64,000 nucleotides of DNA from Paludibacterium paludis (GCF_018802605.1 NZ_CP069161.1:2108001-2172000); one strand, 5' to 3'; numbered from the stretch's first letter, positions 25,146 through 35,900 are shown. Numbers and translations are program-made. Notes: a model not told the origin generated them from the sequence alone.

Positions 25146-27338
25146 ATGCCGGCCGACAGCGACTTTTTCCGACGACTGCGCGCGACCTTCGCCATCGAAG
25201 CCGAGGAACATCTGGCGGCGATGGTGACCGGTCTTTTCGATCTGGAAAAATCAGGCAGCGTTTCGGAACGCGGCGAAACACTCGAACGGATCTACCGCGA
25301 GGCCCACAGTCTGAAAGGCGCCGCGCGCGCTGTTGAACTGCACGAAGTGGCCGGCCTTTGCCATGCGCTGGAAAGTGTGTTTTCCGCGTGGAAAAACGGG
25401 AGGGTGACGACGACTCCGGGCTTGTTCGAACTGCTGCAGGGCGCGCTGGGTACGCTTGCCGGAATGCTGGCCGGGGACGCCTCCTCCGGCACGGAGTCCA
25501 CGGACCTGCTTTTGCGGCTGGAGGCGGCAAGCCAGGGTGAAACGCCCGCGCCTGCCGCGAGCGCGACGATCGAGCGCGGTTCACCGCTCCCGATGGTCGC
25601 GGCGCCGTCTTCATCGACCGTGCCGACCATTCGTGTCGACGTAAAAAAACTGGACGCCGCCATGCGGCAGGCCGAGGAATTGCTGTTGCCCGGGCAAACC
25701 GCCGGATGGTGCGCCTCGGAGCTGGCCGGAATCGCGGCACGTCTGTCGGATCTCAAGCGTCGCCGTGTCCGGTTGCAGCCCGCGCTGCGGAAGTTGACCC
25801 GCGAACGCGGCGAGGGCGAGTTTTCCGAACTGCTGGAGTTCCTGAATGCCGAGATCCGTCACTTGCAAGATTGCGAAGAGCGGCTCGATAGCCTGCAAAA
25901 AGCCGCCGAGCAACATCATCGCGCGTTGACGGGAATGACTTCGGAGCTGCTCGAGCGGGTGAAGCACATGCATTTGCAACCGGCGTCCGCCTTGCTTGAC
26001 GGGTTGCCGCGCATGATTCGCGACTTGGCCCGGGAACATGGCAAGCAGGCGGAGTTGACGGTGCATGGCACCGATATCGAAATGGATCGCCGGATCATCG
26101 AACAGTTGCGGGATCCGCTCAATCACCTGCTGCGCAACAGCATAGATCATGGCATCGAGGAGCCCGCCCGCAGACAGCGGCTGGGCAAGCCCGCCTGCGG
26201 AAGCGTGACGGTCAGCGTCGCGCAACAAGACAGCAACACGATCGAGATCGTGATCGAGGACGACGGCGGCGGCATCGACATCGAGAAACTGGCCGAAGCG
26301 GCGAATCGGCAAGGCGCGTCCATCGCGCCGGACGCTCCCGAACTCGCCATTCTCCAGATGGCGTTCCTCTCCGGTGTGTCGACCCGCCCGACCGTGTCCG
26401 AATTATCCGGCCGCGGGCTGGGGCTCGCCATCGTTCAGGAAAAAGTCGACCGTCTGGCCGGCTCGCTCAGCGTCGAAACGAAAAAAAACCGCGGTGTACG
26501 CTTCCGCCTCGTCCTGCCCTTGACCCTGGCCACCTTTCGCGGTGTGCGGGTAAGCGCGGGCGGCGCATGCTTCATTATTCCCGCCTCTTGCGTGCGACGC
26601 GCGATCCGGATTCCGTCCTCGCAGATCCGGCGCCAGGACGGCCGGGAAACCATCGAATTCGAAGGCCGCACACTGGTGCTGGCCAGACTCGGCACACTGC
26701 TCGGTTTGGCGCCTGAACCTCCTGCCGAACCACGGGTGTTGCTGGTGCTGTCGCTGGGCATGTCAACCATGGCGTTCGCCGTCGGCGCGGTGATCGACGA
26801 GCAGGAGGTGCTGGTCAAAGGACTTGGGCCGCAGCTTGCGCGTGTCCGGTATTTCAGTGGGGCCTGCGTACTGGGGTCCGGCGACATCGTTCCCGTGCTC
26901 AATGCGCATGATTTGATGGCGGCGGCGGTGCGCGATGATCGGCCGGTTCCGGAAACCGGCGAGGAGAGACGCCGGGGGGCCATTCTTGTCGCGGAGGATT
27001 CGATGACATCGCGCGCCTTGCTCAAGGGCATTCTCGAATCGGCGGGGTATGACGTGACGACCGCCGTCGACGGTGCCGAAGCGTTCGAACTGCTCGGAGC
27101 CGGACCCACTTTCGATCTGGTGGTGTCGGATGTCGAAATGCCCCGGCTCGACGGTTTCGGGTTGACGGAAAGAATACGGGCGGATGCCGCGCTGTCGGAC
27201 TTGCCCGTGGTGCTTGTGACCGCCCTCGCCTCTGACCGGGACAGGGAACGCGGTGTCGATGCCGGCGCCAACGCATATATTGTGAAAAGCAGCTTTGACC
27301 AGAGCGATCTTCTGGCCATCATAAAGCGGCTGATTTGA
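25146..27338 (+). CDS. hybrid CheA-REC histidine kinase (WspE-like)
   Basis: The 730-residue protein has an N-terminal Hpt domain with phospho-accepting His in YREAHSLKGAA (about residue 53), a dimerisation region, a HATPase domain (LLRNSIDHGIEEPARR, then GRGLGLAIVQEKVDRL, about 320-460), a CheW-like domain (about 465-600) and a C-terminal receiver (ILVAEDSMTS to the end, Asp in LVVSDVEMP). This is the WspE architecture. The attached receiver may act as a phosphate sink or switch. The gene lies 12 bases after the receptor and 7 before CheB. Confidence 0.92.
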   Translation: MPADSDFFRRLRATFAIEAEEHLAAMVTGLFDLEKSGSVSERGETLERIYREAHSLKGAARAVELHEVAGLCHALESVFSAWKNGRVTTTPGLFELLQGALGTLAGMLAGDASSGTESTDLLLRLEAASQGETPAPAASATIERGSPLPMVAAPSSSTVPTIRVDVKKLDAAMRQAEELLLPGQTAGWCASELAGIAARLSDLKRRRVRLQPALRKLTRERGEGEFSELLEFLNAEIRHLQDCEERLDSLQKAAEQHHRALTGMTSELLERVKHMHLQPASALLDGLPRMIRDLAREHGKQAELTVHGTDIEMDRRIIEQLRDPLNHLLRNSIDHGIEEPARRQRLGKPACGSVTVSVAQQDSNTIEIVIEDDGGGIDIEKLAEAANRQGASIAPDAPELAILQMAFLSGVSTRPTVSELSGRGLGLAIVQEKVDRLAGSLSVETKKNRGVRFRLVLPLTLATFRGVRVSAGGACFIIPASCVRRAIRIPSSQIRRQDGRETIEFEGRTLVLARLGTLLGLAPEPPAEPRVLLVLSLGMSTMAFAVGAVIDEQEVLVKGLGPQLARVRYFSGACVLGSGDIVPVLNAHDLMAAAVRDDRPVPETGEERRRGAILVAEDSMTSRALLKGILESAGYDVTTAVDGAEAFELLGAGPTFDLVVSDVEMPRLDGFGLTERIRADAALSDLPVVLVTALASDRDRERGVDAGANAYIVKSSFDQSDLLAIIKRLI

Positions 27339-27348
27339 AGGAGAAATG

Positions 27349-28374
27349 GTGATCAGTGTGCTGGTAGTGGACGACTCTCCGGTGATCCGGGATTTCATCG
27401 CGCACCTGCTCGCGCAGGACCCGGTCATCCGCATCGCCGGCACGGTGTCGGATGGTGAGGCGGCCGTGGAGGCGGCTTACCGGTTGAGGCCGGATGTCAT
27501 CACGATGGACATTCATATGCCCAGGCTGGATGGCATCGCTGCGACAAGACGCATAATGGAAACCTGCCCGGCGCCGATTATCATCGTCAGCGGCAGCACG
27601 ACTCCCGAAGATCTCGCGATGGTTTTTCGGGCGACGGAGGCCGGAGCCGTTGCCTGCCTGTTCCGGCCGGAGGGGCCGAACGCGGACGAACTGATCCGGA
27701 CAGTCAAATTGATGGCCGAGGTCAAGGTCGTCAAGCGCTGGAAGCGGGAAGTGAATGGCGCGGCTTCGGCGCCTCCCGCGCTGCCTCCGGAGAACGGCCC
27801 GGTCGGGCTTGTCGCGATAGGCGCGTCGACCGGCGGGCCGCCAGTGCTTCAGCATATTTTCAGGGAATTGGCGGCGGACTTCCCCTCCCCGCTTCTGGTC
27901 GTACAGCATATGGCCCCGGGCTTTTTGCAGGGCTTCTCGGACTGGCTTTCGGAAACGTCGGCGTTGCCGGTGGGTATCGCCAGTCATGGTGAAGCGCTTC
28001 GGGAGGGGCGAATTTACCTGGCGCCGGATCATGTGCACATGAAGGTAACGGCCGACGGTCGGATACACCTGACCGACGATCCCCCGGTCAACGGCCTGCG
28101 TCCTTCCGTCGACACCCTGTTCGCGTCGGTGGCGCGAATCTATGGTGCGCGCTCCGTCGGTGTCCTGTTGACGGGAATGGGCAGCGATGGCGCGCTTGAA
28201 CTCAAACGCATGAGAGACCGGGGGGCGATCACGCTGGCGCAGGACAAGGAAACGTCGGTGGTGCACGGCATGCCGGGAGCCGCCATCGCCCTTGGCGCGG
28301 CCTCGCGCGTGCTGCCGGCCGAACACATCGCCACCGTGCTCAACAGTCTGGCCTCCGCGGGGATGACGCCATGA
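27349..28374 (+). CDS. CheB-type methylesterase response regulator (WspF-like)
   Basis: The roughly 341-residue protein has an N-terminal receiver (VLVVDDSPVIRDFI, Asp in VITMDIHMP) and a C-terminal methylesterase domain with the active-site Ser in IGASTGGPPVLQ (about 160), a His in VVQHMAPGF and an Asp in LLTGMGSDGA. It would demethylate or deamidate the CHASE3 receptor and provide adaptation. The GTG at 27349 is preferred because AAGGAG is five bases upstream; the ATG at 27346 is only two bases from it. Its stop overlaps the next gene by four bases (ATGA). Confidence 0.9.
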   Translation: MISVLVVDDSPVIRDFIAHLLAQDPVIRIAGTVSDGEAAVEAAYRLRPDVITMDIHMPRLDGIAATRRIMETCPAPIIIVSGSTTPEDLAMVFRATEAGAVACLFRPEGPNADELIRTVKLMAEVKVVKRWKREVNGAASAPPALPPENGPVGLVAIGASTGGPPVLQHIFRELAADFPSPLLVVQHMAPGFLQGFSDWLSETSALPVGIASHGEALREGRIYLAPDHVHMKVTADGRIHLTDDPPVNGLRPSVDTLFASVARIYGARSVGVLLTGMGSDGALELKRMRDRGAITLAQDKETSVVHGMPGAAIALGAASRVLPAEHIATVLNSLASAGMTP

Positions 28375-31300
28375 AACCGCGCATGCTGGTTGTCGAGGAC
28401 AGTCCCACGCAGGCCGAGCGCCTGCGTTACATCCTGGAGCAGGAAGGGTATGCCGTCACTGTGTCCGGCAATGGCAAAGAGGCGCTGGAATCGGTGCGCC
28501 GCGCGCCGCCAACGCTGGTCATCAGCGACATTGTCATGCCGCAGATGGGCGGTTATGAACTGTGCCGGCAAATCAAGGGGGATCCGGCCCTGTCGCACAT
28601 TCCGGTATTCCTGGTCACGGAACTGACCGACCCGCAGGACGTCATTCGCGGACTCGAATGCAGCGCCGATCATTTCATTCTCAAACCGTATGACGAGCGC
28701 CACCTGCTCGGACGGGTGAAGTTCGCCATGCTCAACCAGGACTTGCGCCAAACCGATCGCGCCGGCATGGGGGTCGAGATCATGTTCAACGGTCAGTCGC
28801 ACTATATCGCGGCGGACCGGCTACAGATCCTGAATTTGCTGTTGTCGACCTATGATGCGGCGATACAGCGCAATACCGCGCTCGATGGAGCCAAGGAGGA
28901 AATGCGCGCGGCGAACCGGGAGCTCACCGAGTTGAACCGGCGCCTGGCTCACGAAAGCCAGGAGCGCCGGCAGGCCGAGCAGCGTTTGCGCAGCATTCTC
29001 GACAATTTGAATGCGTTTGTCGGCGAGCTTTCCCCGGACGGGGTGCTGCGCGAAGCCAACAACCTCATCCTCCGGGAAGGCGGCGTCTGGCGCGAGGATC
29101 TGATCGGCAAGCACTTGTGCGATATCTGGAGTTTTTCCCATTCGGATAGCGTTCGCAAGGCGCTGTTGGCCGACATCGCCCGGGCGGGCACCGGCGCCAT
29201 GGTCCGTCACGATCTTACTGTGCGCATGGGCGATGGCCGGCTTTCTCCGGTCGATTTCATGCTGGTTCCCGTTTGCGACGACGGCGGACATGTCGTCAAG
29301 CTGATCGCGTCGGCTATCGACATCGCCGCGCGCAAAGAGGCCGAGCGTGTCGCCGAAAGGCTGAATCGCGACCTGGAGCGCAGCAACACGGCGCTGGCGG
29401 CCAAAGAACAGGAAAAGCGCGCCATTCTGGACAATGTGCGGGATGGCATAGTGACAACGGACGATACCGGCGTGGTACTGAGCGCCAATCAAGCGGTGAC
29501 CCGGCTGTTCGGGTATTCGGAGCAGGACATCGTCGGACAGGCCATTTCCCGGCTCCTGCCCGAACCCGGCTGGCTGGCCGCATCCGGACCCGCCGGTTTC
29601 CGCGCCCTGGACAAGCAGGTTGTCCAGGGCGCGCGCGTGACGGGAGAGCGGCTGCCCCTTGATCTTGCCATCACCGAGTACCGGCTCAATGGCAAGCATG
29701 TATTCATCTGGAATCTTCACGATTGCCGCGAACGATTGTCCAGCGAGGGACAGTTGCGGGAAAGCCGCGAGGTGTTGCGCCGTTTCAAGGAGTCGCTCGA
29801 TCAGACCCAGGATTGCATTTTTCTGTTCGATCCTGACAGCTTGCGTTTTACCTACGCGAATCGTGGCGCGCAATCGCTGGTCGGTTACTCGGAAGACGAA
29901 CTGCTGGACATGTCTCCCCCGATGCTGATGCCAGAGGCCGACGAACCGGCCTTCCGGCAGGATCTGCAAGCGCTGACCCGGGAACATTCGGCGGCATCGA
30001 TGACAGAGCGGGTATACCGGCGCAAGGATGGCCGCTCGGTGCAGGTGGAAGTCTTGACACAGTGGGTTCAGGGAGGCGACAAGCCGGCCCAGTTCGTGAT
30101 GGTGGTCCGGGACATCACGGAGCGCAAGCGCAGCGAACGGCTGCTGCTCGAGGCCAAGGACGAGGCCGTCCTGGCCAATCGCGCCAAGGATGCGTTTCTG
30201 GCGACGATGAGCCACGAAATCCGCACGCCGCTGAACGGGCTTCTCGGGCTGCTTGAGCTGCTCGATACCGCGGCGCTCGATGCCGACCAGCGGGAAATGC
30301 TCAATGCCGCCCGCGACTCCGGCCAGGGCCTGATGCGCATCATCGGCGATGTTCTCGACCACGCCAAGATCGAAGCGGGCAAATTGACACTGCTGCCCGA
30401 GCCTGTCTCCATCAATGTTCTGCTGCGGCGTGTCCTTGGCAATTTTCAGGCGGTCGCTCGCGCCAAGGGGCTGACCATGCATGCGTATTGCGACCCGGAC
30501 GTCGCCCCCGCGCTTCTGGCCGACCCGGTGCGGCTCGGACAGATTGTCGCCAATTTCGTGAGCAACGCGGTCAAGTTCACGGACCGGGGAGAGGTTGAAG
30601 TGCGCGCCGAACTTCTCGATGACCACGACAGCGCGCAAACCCTGCTGATATCGGTGAGGGATACCGGCATCGGTATTTCCGAAGAGGCGCAAACCCGCCT
30701 GTTCCGGGCATTCGAGCAGGCCGAGGCCGACACCTCCCGCCTCTATGGCGGAACCGGACTGGGGTTGGCGATCTGCCGGCGGCTGGCGGGATTGATGGGG
30801 GGCAGCGTGGCCGTGCAAAGCGAGGCGGGCCGTGGCACTGTCATGAGCGCGAGACTCAGGTTTCCGGTCGCCCGCGCTCCGCTGCCGACCGGTGACGCCT
30901 CCCCCGGCCTCATTCAGGCATGGCCGGATGGCAAAGTCATGCCTCGCATCCTCGCGGTGGACGACAACTCCACCAACCGGCTGCTTCTTGCCAACCAGCT
31001 CAAACGGTTGGGACTGGAGGTCGTGATGGCTTCGGGCGGTGATGCGGCTCTGGCGTTATGGCGCACCACCCCTTTTGACATGCTCATCACGGATTGCAAT
31101 ATGCCGCAGATGGATGGCTATGCCTTGAGCCGGGCCGTGCGGGATTTGGAGCGCAGCGAGTCGCGTGGCCGTGCCTGGATCGTGGCCTGGACCGCTAATA
31201 TTCTGGGTGACGTGCCGGACAGATGCAAGGCGGCGGAAATGGACGATATTCTGATCAAACCGTCAGAGTTGGAGCATCTTCGCGACATGATGATGCGATT

Positions 31301-31694
31301 CGCACAGCAACGCGAACAAGCGGCGCCTCCCGTATCCGCGCCGCCTGTCAACACCGCAGCCATGTCGGCATTGACCGGCGGCAACCGTGAACTCGAGGTT
31401 TCGCTGCTGAGGGATTTTCATGCGGTGCTGGCGGTCACCCGGCAGGAGATGGCCGCCGCCTCCCGGGCGGGCGATGCCGCTCGGGCCGCGCAGCTGGGGC
31501 ACAAGCTCAAGTCCTCCGCGCTGACTGTCGGCGCGACGGAGCTCGCCCGCGCCTGCCTGGATCTGGAAAGCGCCGGCCACGCCGCGGACATGCCCGTGCT
31601 CGAAGAGTGTTTCGCCCGCTTCGAACAGGCCGCCGCCAGTGCCGACGCCTATCTGATCACTTTGTTGTCCGCACGAGGAAAGACCGATGAATGA
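28371..31694 (+). CDS. REC-PAS-PAS-PAS-HisKA-HATPase-REC-Hpt hybrid histidine kinase
   Basis: This 1107-residue cytosolic protein opens with a receiver (MLVVEDSPTQAERLRYILEQ, Asp in LVISDIVMP). Three PAS domains follow at about 205-330, 340-455 and 470-590. The kinase core has the H-box FLATMSHEIRTPLNG (about 608-622) and a HATPase with DTGIGIS and GGTGLGLAIC (about 720-835). A second receiver starts at ILAVDDNSTN (about 858), and a C-terminal Hpt has GHKLKSSALTVGA (about 1041). The N-terminal receiver is a natural target for the upstream CheA, so the protein may relay array signals to the REC-EAL protein encoded next, overlapping by eight bases. It has no Wsp counterpart. Confidence 0.9.
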   Translation: MKPRMLVVEDSPTQAERLRYILEQEGYAVTVSGNGKEALESVRRAPPTLVISDIVMPQMGGYELCRQIKGDPALSHIPVFLVTELTDPQDVIRGLECSADHFILKPYDERHLLGRVKFAMLNQDLRQTDRAGMGVEIMFNGQSHYIAADRLQILNLLLSTYDAAIQRNTALDGAKEEMRAANRELTELNRRLAHESQERRQAEQRLRSILDNLNAFVGELSPDGVLREANNLILREGGVWREDLIGKHLCDIWSFSHSDSVRKALLADIARAGTGAMVRHDLTVRMGDGRLSPVDFMLVPVCDDGGHVVKLIASAIDIAARKEAERVAERLNRDLERSNTALAAKEQEKRAILDNVRDGIVTTDDTGVVLSANQAVTRLFGYSEQDIVGQAISRLLPEPGWLAASGPAGFRALDKQVVQGARVTGERLPLDLAITEYRLNGKHVFIWNLHDCRERLSSEGQLRESREVLRRFKESLDQTQDCIFLFDPDSLRFTYANRGAQSLVGYSEDELLDMSPPMLMPEADEPAFRQDLQALTREHSAASMTERVYRRKDGRSVQVEVLTQWVQGGDKPAQFVMVVRDITERKRSERLLLEAKDEAVLANRAKDAFLATMSHEIRTPLNGLLGLLELLDTAALDADQREMLNAARDSGQGLMRIIGDVLDHAKIEAGKLTLLPEPVSINVLLRRVLGNFQAVARAKGLTMHAYCDPDVAPALLADPVRLGQIVANFVSNAVKFTDRGEVEVRAELLDDHDSAQTLLISVRDTGIGISEEAQTRLFRAFEQAEADTSRLYGGTGLGLAICRRLAGLMGGSVAVQSEAGRGTVMSARLRFPVARAPLPTGDASPGLIQAWPDGKVMPRILAVDDNSTNRLLLANQLKRLGLEVVMASGGDAALALWRTTPFDMLITDCNMPQMDGYALSRAVRDLERSESRGRAWIVAWTANILGDVPDRCKAAEMDDILIKPSELEHLRDMMMRFAQQREQAAPPVSAPPVNTAAMSALTGGNRELEVSLLRDFHAVLAVTRQEMAAASRAGDAARAAQLGHKLKSSALTVGATELARACLDLESAGHAADMPVLEECFARFEQAAASADAYLITLLSARGKTDE

Positions 31695-32907
31695 CTTGTC
31701 GACCTGCCGGATCTGCGTGCTTGATGACGATCCGTTCATGCTGTCGCTGTTGACCGGCCTGCTGACCGGTCTGGGCGCCACCGCTATCGAAACCGCGGCG
31801 AGCGGTCTGGATGTGCTCGACGACATCGCCCGAGGCGATGCGCCGGAATTGATCCTCGCCGATCTGAATATGCCGGAAATGGATGGCGTGGAATTTGTCC
31901 GCAAGCTGGCCGAATACCGCTATCGCGGCGCGCTCATACCGGTCAGCGGAGAGGATCAGCGCCTGCTGCGGGCGATGTGCATTCTGATCCAGGCGCATCA
32001 CATCAGCGTGTTGGGGTATTTGCAAAAACCGGTGTCCCGCGAACGCCTTGGCGATCTGCTCGGGCACTGGGCCCCCGGGCGCGACACCCGCCCCGAAACC
32101 TCGCGGCGCAGCTACTCGGCGAACCGCATCATGGCGGCGATCCGCAATGGCGAGTTGGTGAATCACTATCAGCCGAAAGTCGAGCTGGCGACCGGCAATG
32201 TGATCGGCGTCGAGACGCTGGTGCGCTGGCGCCACCCGCAGGACGGCATGGTGTACCCCGACCAGTTCATTGCCGTCGCCGAAGCGTCGGGCGTCATCGA
32301 GCGGCTGACCGGCTGGGTACTGAACGAAGCGCTGGCGCAATCGCGGCGCTGGAGCCTCGCCGGCATCGACCTGCGCATGGCGGTCAATGTCTCGATGAAT
32401 AACCTCGCGTCGATATCCTTCACCGACTTTGTGACGGAGGAGGCGCAGTGCGCGTGCGTGCCGCCCGCCCGTCTGGTGCTGGAGGTGACCGAAAGCCGCC
32501 TGATGCGCGACCCGCGCGCGCCGCTGGAGATCCTTACGCGCTTGCGGCTTAAACGTTTCGGGTTGTCGATCGACGATTTCGGGACAGGGCACTCCTCGTT
32601 GCGGCAACTGTGTGACATTCCGTTTGACGAACTGAAAATCGACAAGAGTTTTGTGCACCGGGCCTGGGAAGACGAAACGTCGCGTGCGGTGGTGGCGGTG
32701 AGCCAGGGCCTGGCTCGCCAACTGGGCATGAAGGTGGTCGGCGAAGGGGTGGAGGACCGCGAGGACTGGGATTTTTTGCGGTGCGCGGGGTGCGACCATG
32801 CGCAAGGCTACTTCATCGCGCGTCCCATGCCGGCCGAAGAGTTCCTGGCATGGCTTGGCGAGTGGCGCGTACGCGTCCCGGCCCTGCTCGCGCCCTCCCC
32901 GTCATGA
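31687..32907 (+). CDS. REC-EAL response regulator, predicted c-di-GMP phosphodiesterase
   Basis: The 406-residue protein has a receiver (CVLDDDPFMLSLLTGLL, Asp in LILADLNMP, about residues 8-130) and an EAL domain (about 145-395). The EAL motif is ETL (GVETLVRW), keeping the metal-binding Glu. Other catalytic positions are present: Asn in VNVSMNNL, Glu in VLEVTESR, Asp pair in IDDFGTGHSSL, Lys in ELKIDKSFV, Glu in VGEGVED and Gln in QGYFIARPMP. It should therefore hydrolyse c-di-GMP to pGpG when activated. It takes the place of the diguanylate cyclase WspR. Its stop overlaps the stop of the convergent hybrid kinase at TCATGA. Confidence 0.92.
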   Translation: MNDLSTCRICVLDDDPFMLSLLTGLLTGLGATAIETAASGLDVLDDIARGDAPELILADLNMPEMDGVEFVRKLAEYRYRGALIPVSGEDQRLLRAMCILIQAHHISVLGYLQKPVSRERLGDLLGHWAPGRDTRPETSRRSYSANRIMAAIRNGELVNHYQPKVELATGNVIGVETLVRWRHPQDGMVYPDQFIAVAEASGVIERLTGWVLNEALAQSRRWSLAGIDLRMAVNVSMNNLASISFTDFVTEEAQCACVPPARLVLEVTESRLMRDPRAPLEILTRLRLKRFGLSIDDFGTGHSSLRQLCDIPFDELKIDKSFVHRAWEDETSRAVVAVSQGLARQLGMKVVGEGVEDREDWDFLRCAGCDHAQGYFIARPMPAEEFLAWLGEWRVRVPALLAPSPS

Positions 32908-35900
32908 GTTCGGCTTGTCCTCGCCACGCAGCGCTGTCAAGTACTGTCGGGCGGCTTCGAAGCGGAACTGTTGAACAAGACGGATCAGGCGGCGGGCCCG
33001 GGAGCCGAGCGCGGCCTCGAGCGCGGCGGCCCGGCCATTGAGCAGGGAGATGGCGGCGGTGTCGTTTTGCGCAAGCAGCGCATCGAGCCGCGAGAAAAGC
33101 CGCCGCAATTCGCGCATGTCGATAGCCAGCGCGGCGGTCGGCGCGGACGCCTCCGTGTCAAGTTCGCGCCGCAAAGCGGCGAACTGCCCGTCGATCCCGG
33201 TCCGGCAGTGCGCGAGGTCGCCCGGGAGGGCGCCGCGGGAGAGCCGCTCCTCCATCTCGGTGGCGCAGGCCGAGATACGAAGAATGCCGAGTGTCGCCGC
33301 GGCGCTGCGCAGCGAATGCGCGAGCAGGATGGCCTGCTTGCGGTCCTCCGAGGCCAGCGCGTCCTCCAGTTTGGCCATGTCGTCGCCGTGGTCGGCGAGA
33401 AAGCGCCGCAAAAAAGCGGCATAGCGCGAACTTTGTCCGTTGAACAATGCGAGCCCCTGCCGCGTATCGATGTCAGGCAACCCGCTCAACCGCATCACCA
33501 GCGCCTCGTCGCCAAGTGATGGCGGCGCCCCGGTCTGTCCCGCCGACGCGGAGTCCGGATGAATGACCGCCGCGGGCAGCCATTTGGCCAGAGCCTGAAG
33601 CAACGCTTCGGGCTTGACCGGTTTTGCCACGAAATCATTCATCCCGGCGTCGGCGCACGCCTTGCGGTCTTCCGGGAAGGCGCTGGCGCTAAGCGCCAGG
33701 ATGGGGCGTTCGCGCCATTCGGGCCAAGAGCGCAGAACCTGCGTTGTCTGCAGCCCATCCAGAACAGGCAGGCGGATGTCCATGAGAATCAGGTCGTAGC
33801 GGTACCGTTCCGCCATCGCGATCGCCTGTTGTCCATCCCCCGCCGTGTCGATGGTCAATCCGGTATCCCTGAGCAGTTCGATAATCACCTCGCGATTGAT
33901 GTTGTTGTCCTCGACAAGCAGGATCCGCAATCCTGGGAAACGGCCTCGTAGCCCGGATTCTCCTGCCTCCGGCTCTCCCGGCTCGTCGCCGGTTTTTCCT
34001 GTCGCCGACAGCCAGGCCGTGAACCAGAACACCGATCCTCGCCGCGTTGCCGCCTCGCAGCCGGCCTCCCCGCCCATCAGCTCCGCGAGGCGGCGGGTGA
34101 TCGCCAGTCCCAGTCCCGTTCCCCCGTACTTGCGCGAGGTGGAAATATCGGCCTGTTCGAAGGCCCGGAACAAACGGTCGCGTTGTTCGGGCGTCACGCC
34201 GATTCCGCTGTCCTCGACTTCGAATCGAATCAGCAGGGCCGCGCCCTTGCGGCGCACGATGCGGGCACGCAAGGCAATGCCGCCCTCCTCGGTGAATTTG
34301 ACCGCGTTGGCCGCGTAGTTGAGCAGCGCCTGACGCAGGCGTGTCACGTCGCCGAGCAGCCAGGGCGGCACGCCGCCGGCGTCGACAGCGATCGTCAGTC
34401 CCTTGGCCTGCGCCGCGTCGGCGACCAACGCGCCGACCTGAGCGAATAGCCCCGCCACGGAAAAATCTTCCTTGATCAGTTCAAACCGTCCGGCTTCGAT
34501 TTTCGACAAGTCGAGAATGTCGTTGATGATGCCCAAGAGGTGCTGCGCCGATGAGCTGATCTTGTCGAGCCGCTCTTTTTGCGCCTCGGTGGCGCCATCG
34601 CGTTTCAGCAGGTGGGTCAATCCCAGAATGGCGTTCATCGGTGTGCGGATCTCATGGCTCATATTGGCCAGGAAGGCGCTTTTGGCATGATTCGCCGCTT
34701 CCGCCCGCTCGTGCGCCTGGGCCAACTGGTTGGTCCGTTCGACGACCATTTCCTCCAGGTGATAACGGTAACGGTCCAGTTCCTCGCCCATGCGTTTTTT
34801 CTCGGTGACGTCTTCCTGTACGGCCACGAAATGGGAAATGGTGCCGTCGGCTTCCCATACCGGCGATATCGTGGAAAACACGTGGTAGACCTCCCCGTCC
34901 TTGCGGCGGTTGATGAACTCGCCGTGCCAGCGCTGCCCGCGCTCCAGCGCCTCTTTGAGGGAAATGTAGGTTTCCTGCGGCGTAAGGCCGGATTGCAGGC
35001 AGCGGGCGTTCCTGCCGATGATCTCTTCGGACAGGAATCCCGTGGCCCGAATGAACGCTTCATTGGCATAGTCGATGCGACCCTCGACATCGGTCACCAC
35101 AATGCCTTCCGGGCTTTGCTCGACCACCAGCGAGAGTTTTTTCAATTGCTCCTGGGCTCTTCTTCTCTCGGTGACATCCTGATTGATGCCGGTGAACCGC
35201 CGTGGCCGTCCGTCCGCGTCGAAACGCGCTCGCCCCTTGATCGCCAGCCAGCGGATATCTCCCGCCCGTTCGATGCGGAACTCCGCTTCGAACGGCGTCC
35301 TGCTCCGTAAATGTTCGGCAAGGCTGGCATCGAGCCGGCCGATATCCGCCGGATGAACCCGTTCCCGCCAGGCGGCCAGGCTCATCGTCCCGGTGTGTTC
35401 GATGCCGTACAGCAAGGAGCACGGGGCGGACAGATGAATGGTCGCCGTATCCATCTCCCAGTCCCAGATGCCCGCCTGCGCGTCTTCCTGCGCCATGCGG
35501 GAGCGCTGCTCGCTGTCGCTTAGCGCGATGTTGATCGCTTCGGCCCGCGCTTTGGCGAGAATGGCGTCCTCCATCAGGTTGAGCGCAGCGAGCCGCGCCT
35601 GCCGCTGGGCCTCCAGCGCGGTGGCTTGTCCCGTATGAAGGGCCTGCTCGGCGAGTTTTCGTTCGGTGATGTCTTGCACAGTGCCGTGCAGTTCAAGTAT
35701 CTCCCCTCCATCGCCCCTGTCCGCTTCGCCCCGGGCGATCACCCAGCGACGCGAACCGTCCTCGCGGAGAATTTCGACATCGCATTCGTAAGGCGTGCCA
35801 TGTCGGCGGCAATGTTCGATGGCGCCGGACAGTTTTTCCCAGCCCTCCCTGGTGTGATAGCCGCGCAATTCGCGATACGAAACCGGTGGACCATCGGGTG

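Noticed and set aside
28821..30818. 665-residue minus-strand open frame
   Set aside because: It is antisense to the three-PAS hybrid kinase and has no recognisable domain or ribosome site.
31687..32907. Degenerate EAL domain because the motif reads ETL
   Set aside because: The metal-binding Glu is kept and all other catalytic residues are in place; ETL, ELL and EVL variants occur in active enzymes.
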